From contig NZ_NHOT01000003.1 in NCBI RefSeq assembly GCF_002197755.1, positions 310,001 to 374,000 on the forward strand: DNA of 64,000 nt, read 5' to 3'. Made by a program: the position numbers and the translations under genes. Of this stretch, positions 62,123 through 64,000 are shown piece by piece (positions within the stretch are counted from its first letter, which is position 1; each line of letters starts with the position of its first letter). Below the pieces are notes generated by a model, which was not told where the DNA came from, ran no database searches, and worked only from the letters and a program-made list of their open reading frames with translations. The DNA comes from Pedobacter sp. AJM. Lineage in GTDB: Bacteria > Bacteroidota > Bacteroidia > Sphingobacteriales > Sphingobacteriaceae.

Positions 62123-64000
62123 TTCTCTGCTCTTAAAATCTCAATCGCGGTAGATAATTCATCGCGTAACTGGCTCGGACTACCGGAATATCCTTCTGAA
62201 CTGTAGCGTACAACACCGTTTTTTACGATGATTTTGCGTGGGATAGAGGACTGTTTAAACAATGGTAAAAGGCTCTTAAATACTTGATCCTGTGTCCCTG
62301 TCTGACTAATAGCATCATGCAAAAGATTGAAACGAAAGCCCTGACTTTTTACATAGTTTACAGATTTGGCTTTATAATCGCCAAACTGCATGGTACCAAT
62401 CATATATACGGCAACCTTCGGATCTTTAGCATATTGGTCTATCAGAAGCTGCATACCCGGGAAAGCCTCAATGCATGGCCTGCACCATGTTGCCCAGAAG
62501 TCAATCACCACAATCTGGTCTGCCCAATCTTTAGAATTAACCATTTTACCGTCGGCATTTTCTAAACTAAATGGCGTAAGCGGGTAGTTAACCATGTTCG
62601 CCATTACATGCACCTTCATTTCATTTTTCTTGTCTGATGGTGTTAAACTGGCAAGGTACTGCTCATAGCCTTCTTCCTTACCGCCATGTTCGCTTTTATA
62701 CAATTCCTTAAGTTTGGTAAACATAACCGGCGTTACGGCATTGGCAGCCACGCTCGATTCCAATAAGGGCTTAATGGCTTTGGTATCGTTCAGTTTTTCT
62801 AACACATTAACATGCATTTCATTTAAATCCGCATTTCCGAAAGTGCCTTTTTCAGATAAATATTTGAAGTACTGGTTTGCCCCGGCATAATCACCCTGGG
62901 CATTTGCAAGAGCAATGTGCGTAAATAAGCGATCATCCATTTGATTATTCGCATTTTCCTGAGCTTTTTCGGCATCATCGAAATCGCCTGAATAAGATTT
63001 GTCCTTTTGTCTTTCCAGCAGATAAGGAATAATTATGCGGCTATCGTTATAAAGTAATTTCTGATCGCTTTTTCCCGCCATTTGATTTCGGGTGATGTTC
63101 CAGCGGTAGATTTCGTTGGCAGTTTTGAAATCAATATCCTTAAATAAGCCTAAAAATTTTTCATTTTGCCCGTCGTCAAAGTATTGTGTCGCCAGGTTTC
63201 TGAATATCGTATAGTAAATATATCCCTGATTGTCTGGCGATTTCTTCCAGTCGCTGTATGGAAAAGCCTTAAGAAAATCTTCAGCACCTGTTTCAAAATC
63301 TTTTCCGTATTTTCCCTGCGTATTTTTTCTGAAGCTTAAAAACCTGGCCGTGCTGCTTTTTGGGTAATCTTTCAAAATAATTGATTTTACTGCTGCTGAA
63401 CCATTTTTATCTTTTAATTTATCGTAATAGCGTTGTGCCTGTGCTAAAAACTGTTCGTTAAGTTTCCCATTTTTTAGTTCGCCCTTTAACAGGTTATCTG
63501 CCATTACGCTGAATTCAGCAGCGGGCATGGTGAGTTGCTTCAAATCGAGATAATTGAACAGAAGTGACCTTGGTATACGTTTAGACAGCTTTTCTTCCTT
63601 TTGCAGTAAAGAATCAATCATCTTTTGGTCCTTGGAAGGACTAACAAAGCTATTCAGTGTCCAATCGCCGGTTGCGCCTGCTTTCAAACCGGCTTCTGCC
63701 AGGTAGGTACCAGGAATTATTTTTCCCTTAGTATCCATAACCTGATGGTAATAACCCTTGCCGTTTTGATTGTCAACTGCTTCAGGATTTTGAAGATCAC
63801 CCTGATAAAATTTCAAAGCGATTAATAGGGCATGATCCGGAAGCTGATAGTTTCCTGTCCAGATGTCGCTCTTTTTCGCTAACTGAACAGGGACAGTAGT
63901 CCATTTGTTACCGTTGTATACTGCCGCGAGTGATTTAGGTCCGTCACTAAATTCAAGATCGCCACCTTTCGGTTGGTATTGAAAGCTGATTTTCTGATTT
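62119..64000 (-). CDS. TlpA-like thioredoxin protein, N-terminus beyond the window
   Basis: The frame is open from the right edge (64000) to the TGA at 62119, over 620 residues, so the start lies outside. The visible N-terminal part is a beta-rich region (PKGGDLEFSDGPKSLAAVYN, DIWTGNYQLPDHALLIALKFY), then a long helical domain, then a C-terminal thioredoxin domain with the redox motif WATWCRPCIEAFPG near the end. Its stop overlaps the S41 protease start, coupling the two. It is unusually long for a TlpA protein because of the helical middle region. Confidence 0.85.
   Translation of the reverse strand, partial: NQKISFQYQPKGGDLEFSDGPKSLAAVYNGNKWTTVPVQLAKKSDIWTGNYQLPDHALLIALKFYQGDLQNPEAVDNQNGKGYYHQVMDTKGKIIPGTYLAEAGLKAGATGDWTLNSFVSPSKDQKMIDSLLQKEEKLSKRIPRSLLFNYLDLKQLTMPAAEFSVMADNLLKGELKNGKLNEQFLAQAQRYYDKLKDKNGSAAVKSIILKDYPKSSTARFLSFRKNTQGKYGKDFETGAEDFLKAFPYSDWKKSPDNQGYIYYTIFRNLATQYFDDGQNEKFLGLFKDIDFKTANEIYRWNITRNQMAGKSDQKLLYNDSRIIIPYLLERQKDKSYSGDFDDAEKAQENANNQMDDRLFTHIALANAQGDYAGANQYFKYLSEKGTFGNADLNEMHVNVLEKLNDTKAIKPLLESSVAANAVTPVMFTKLKELYKSEHGGKEEGYEQYLASLTPSDKKNEMKVHVMANMVNYPLTPFSLENADGKMVNSKDWADQIVVIDFWATWCRPCIEAFPGMQLLIDQYAKDPKVAVYMIGTMQFGDYKAKSVNYVKSQGFRFNLLHDAISQTGTQDQVFKSLLPLFKQSSIPRKIIVKNGVVRYSSEGYSGSPSQLRDELSTAIEILRAEK

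Overview
The window looks like a chromosomal segment of a Sphingobacteriaceae-type Bacteroidota, probably Pedobacter or a close relative. The reasons are AT-rich DNA, promoters of the Bacteroidota form (TTTG, about 19 bases, TAnnTTTG), a SusC/SusD pair, a type IX secretion (T9SS) type B C-terminal domain beside a PorP/SprF protein, a LytTR regulator, TlpA/DUF4369 proteins, and a tmRNA with a GENTYALAA tag. It is mostly core and metabolic sequence. I see no phage, insertion sequence, CRISPR array, rRNA or tRNA.

Layout. 1-9895 is a molybdenum block. A molybdate ABC transporter (modABC, leftward) diverges from a tightly packed molybdenum cofactor operon (xdhC-like, mocA-like, moaA, moeA, an exported SUOX-like protein, moaD, moeB-rhodanese, moaE, a moaC-moaB fusion). 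9914-12702 holds a trehalase and an AraC regulator separated by a palindrome-bounded element. 13353-18239 holds small housekeeping genes, proline dehydrogenase, and S4 protein-aroB-fatty acid hydroxylase. 18290-23329 is an aromatic amino acid operon (prephenate dehydratase, DAHP synthase/chorismate mutase, aroA, aroC) preceded by what reads as a complete ribosome-mediated attenuator: promoter, 20-residue Phe/Tyr-rich leader peptide, antiterminator and terminator. 24147-27290 is a convergent LytTR regulator and TPR histidine kinase. 27506-31751 holds a fused E1 oxoacid dehydrogenase, a DUF1573 protein and an aminotransferase. 31921-32283 is ssrA, preceded by nine tandem copies of a 7-base unit.

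32590-38174 is a T9SS type B surface-protein cluster with its PorP/SprF partner. It is followed by a decayed alpha/beta hydrolase and a nested palindromic element. 39403-47567 is a small polysaccharide utilisation locus (LamG lipoprotein, SusD, SusC, divergent GH97). After an aspartyl-protease-like protein come a diadenylate-cyclase-like protein, a Tat-exported phosphocholine-specific phospholipase C, an iron-type TonB receptor with a PepSY membrane protein and a convergent AraC regulator, a methyltransferase-like gene, and a leftward TlpA - S41 protease - TlpA operon that runs off the right end.

The strongest candidate for something worth describing is the Phe/Tyr attenuator. Its leader, stop codon, antiterminator and terminator fit the classical mechanism base by base, and it sits before a pheA whose ACT domain lacks the usual ESRP motif. 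Other items for follow-up are the DAC-like protein, the ssrA-proximal heptamer repeat, the 11774-11920 element and the exported proteins of the T9SS cluster that lack a sorting domain.
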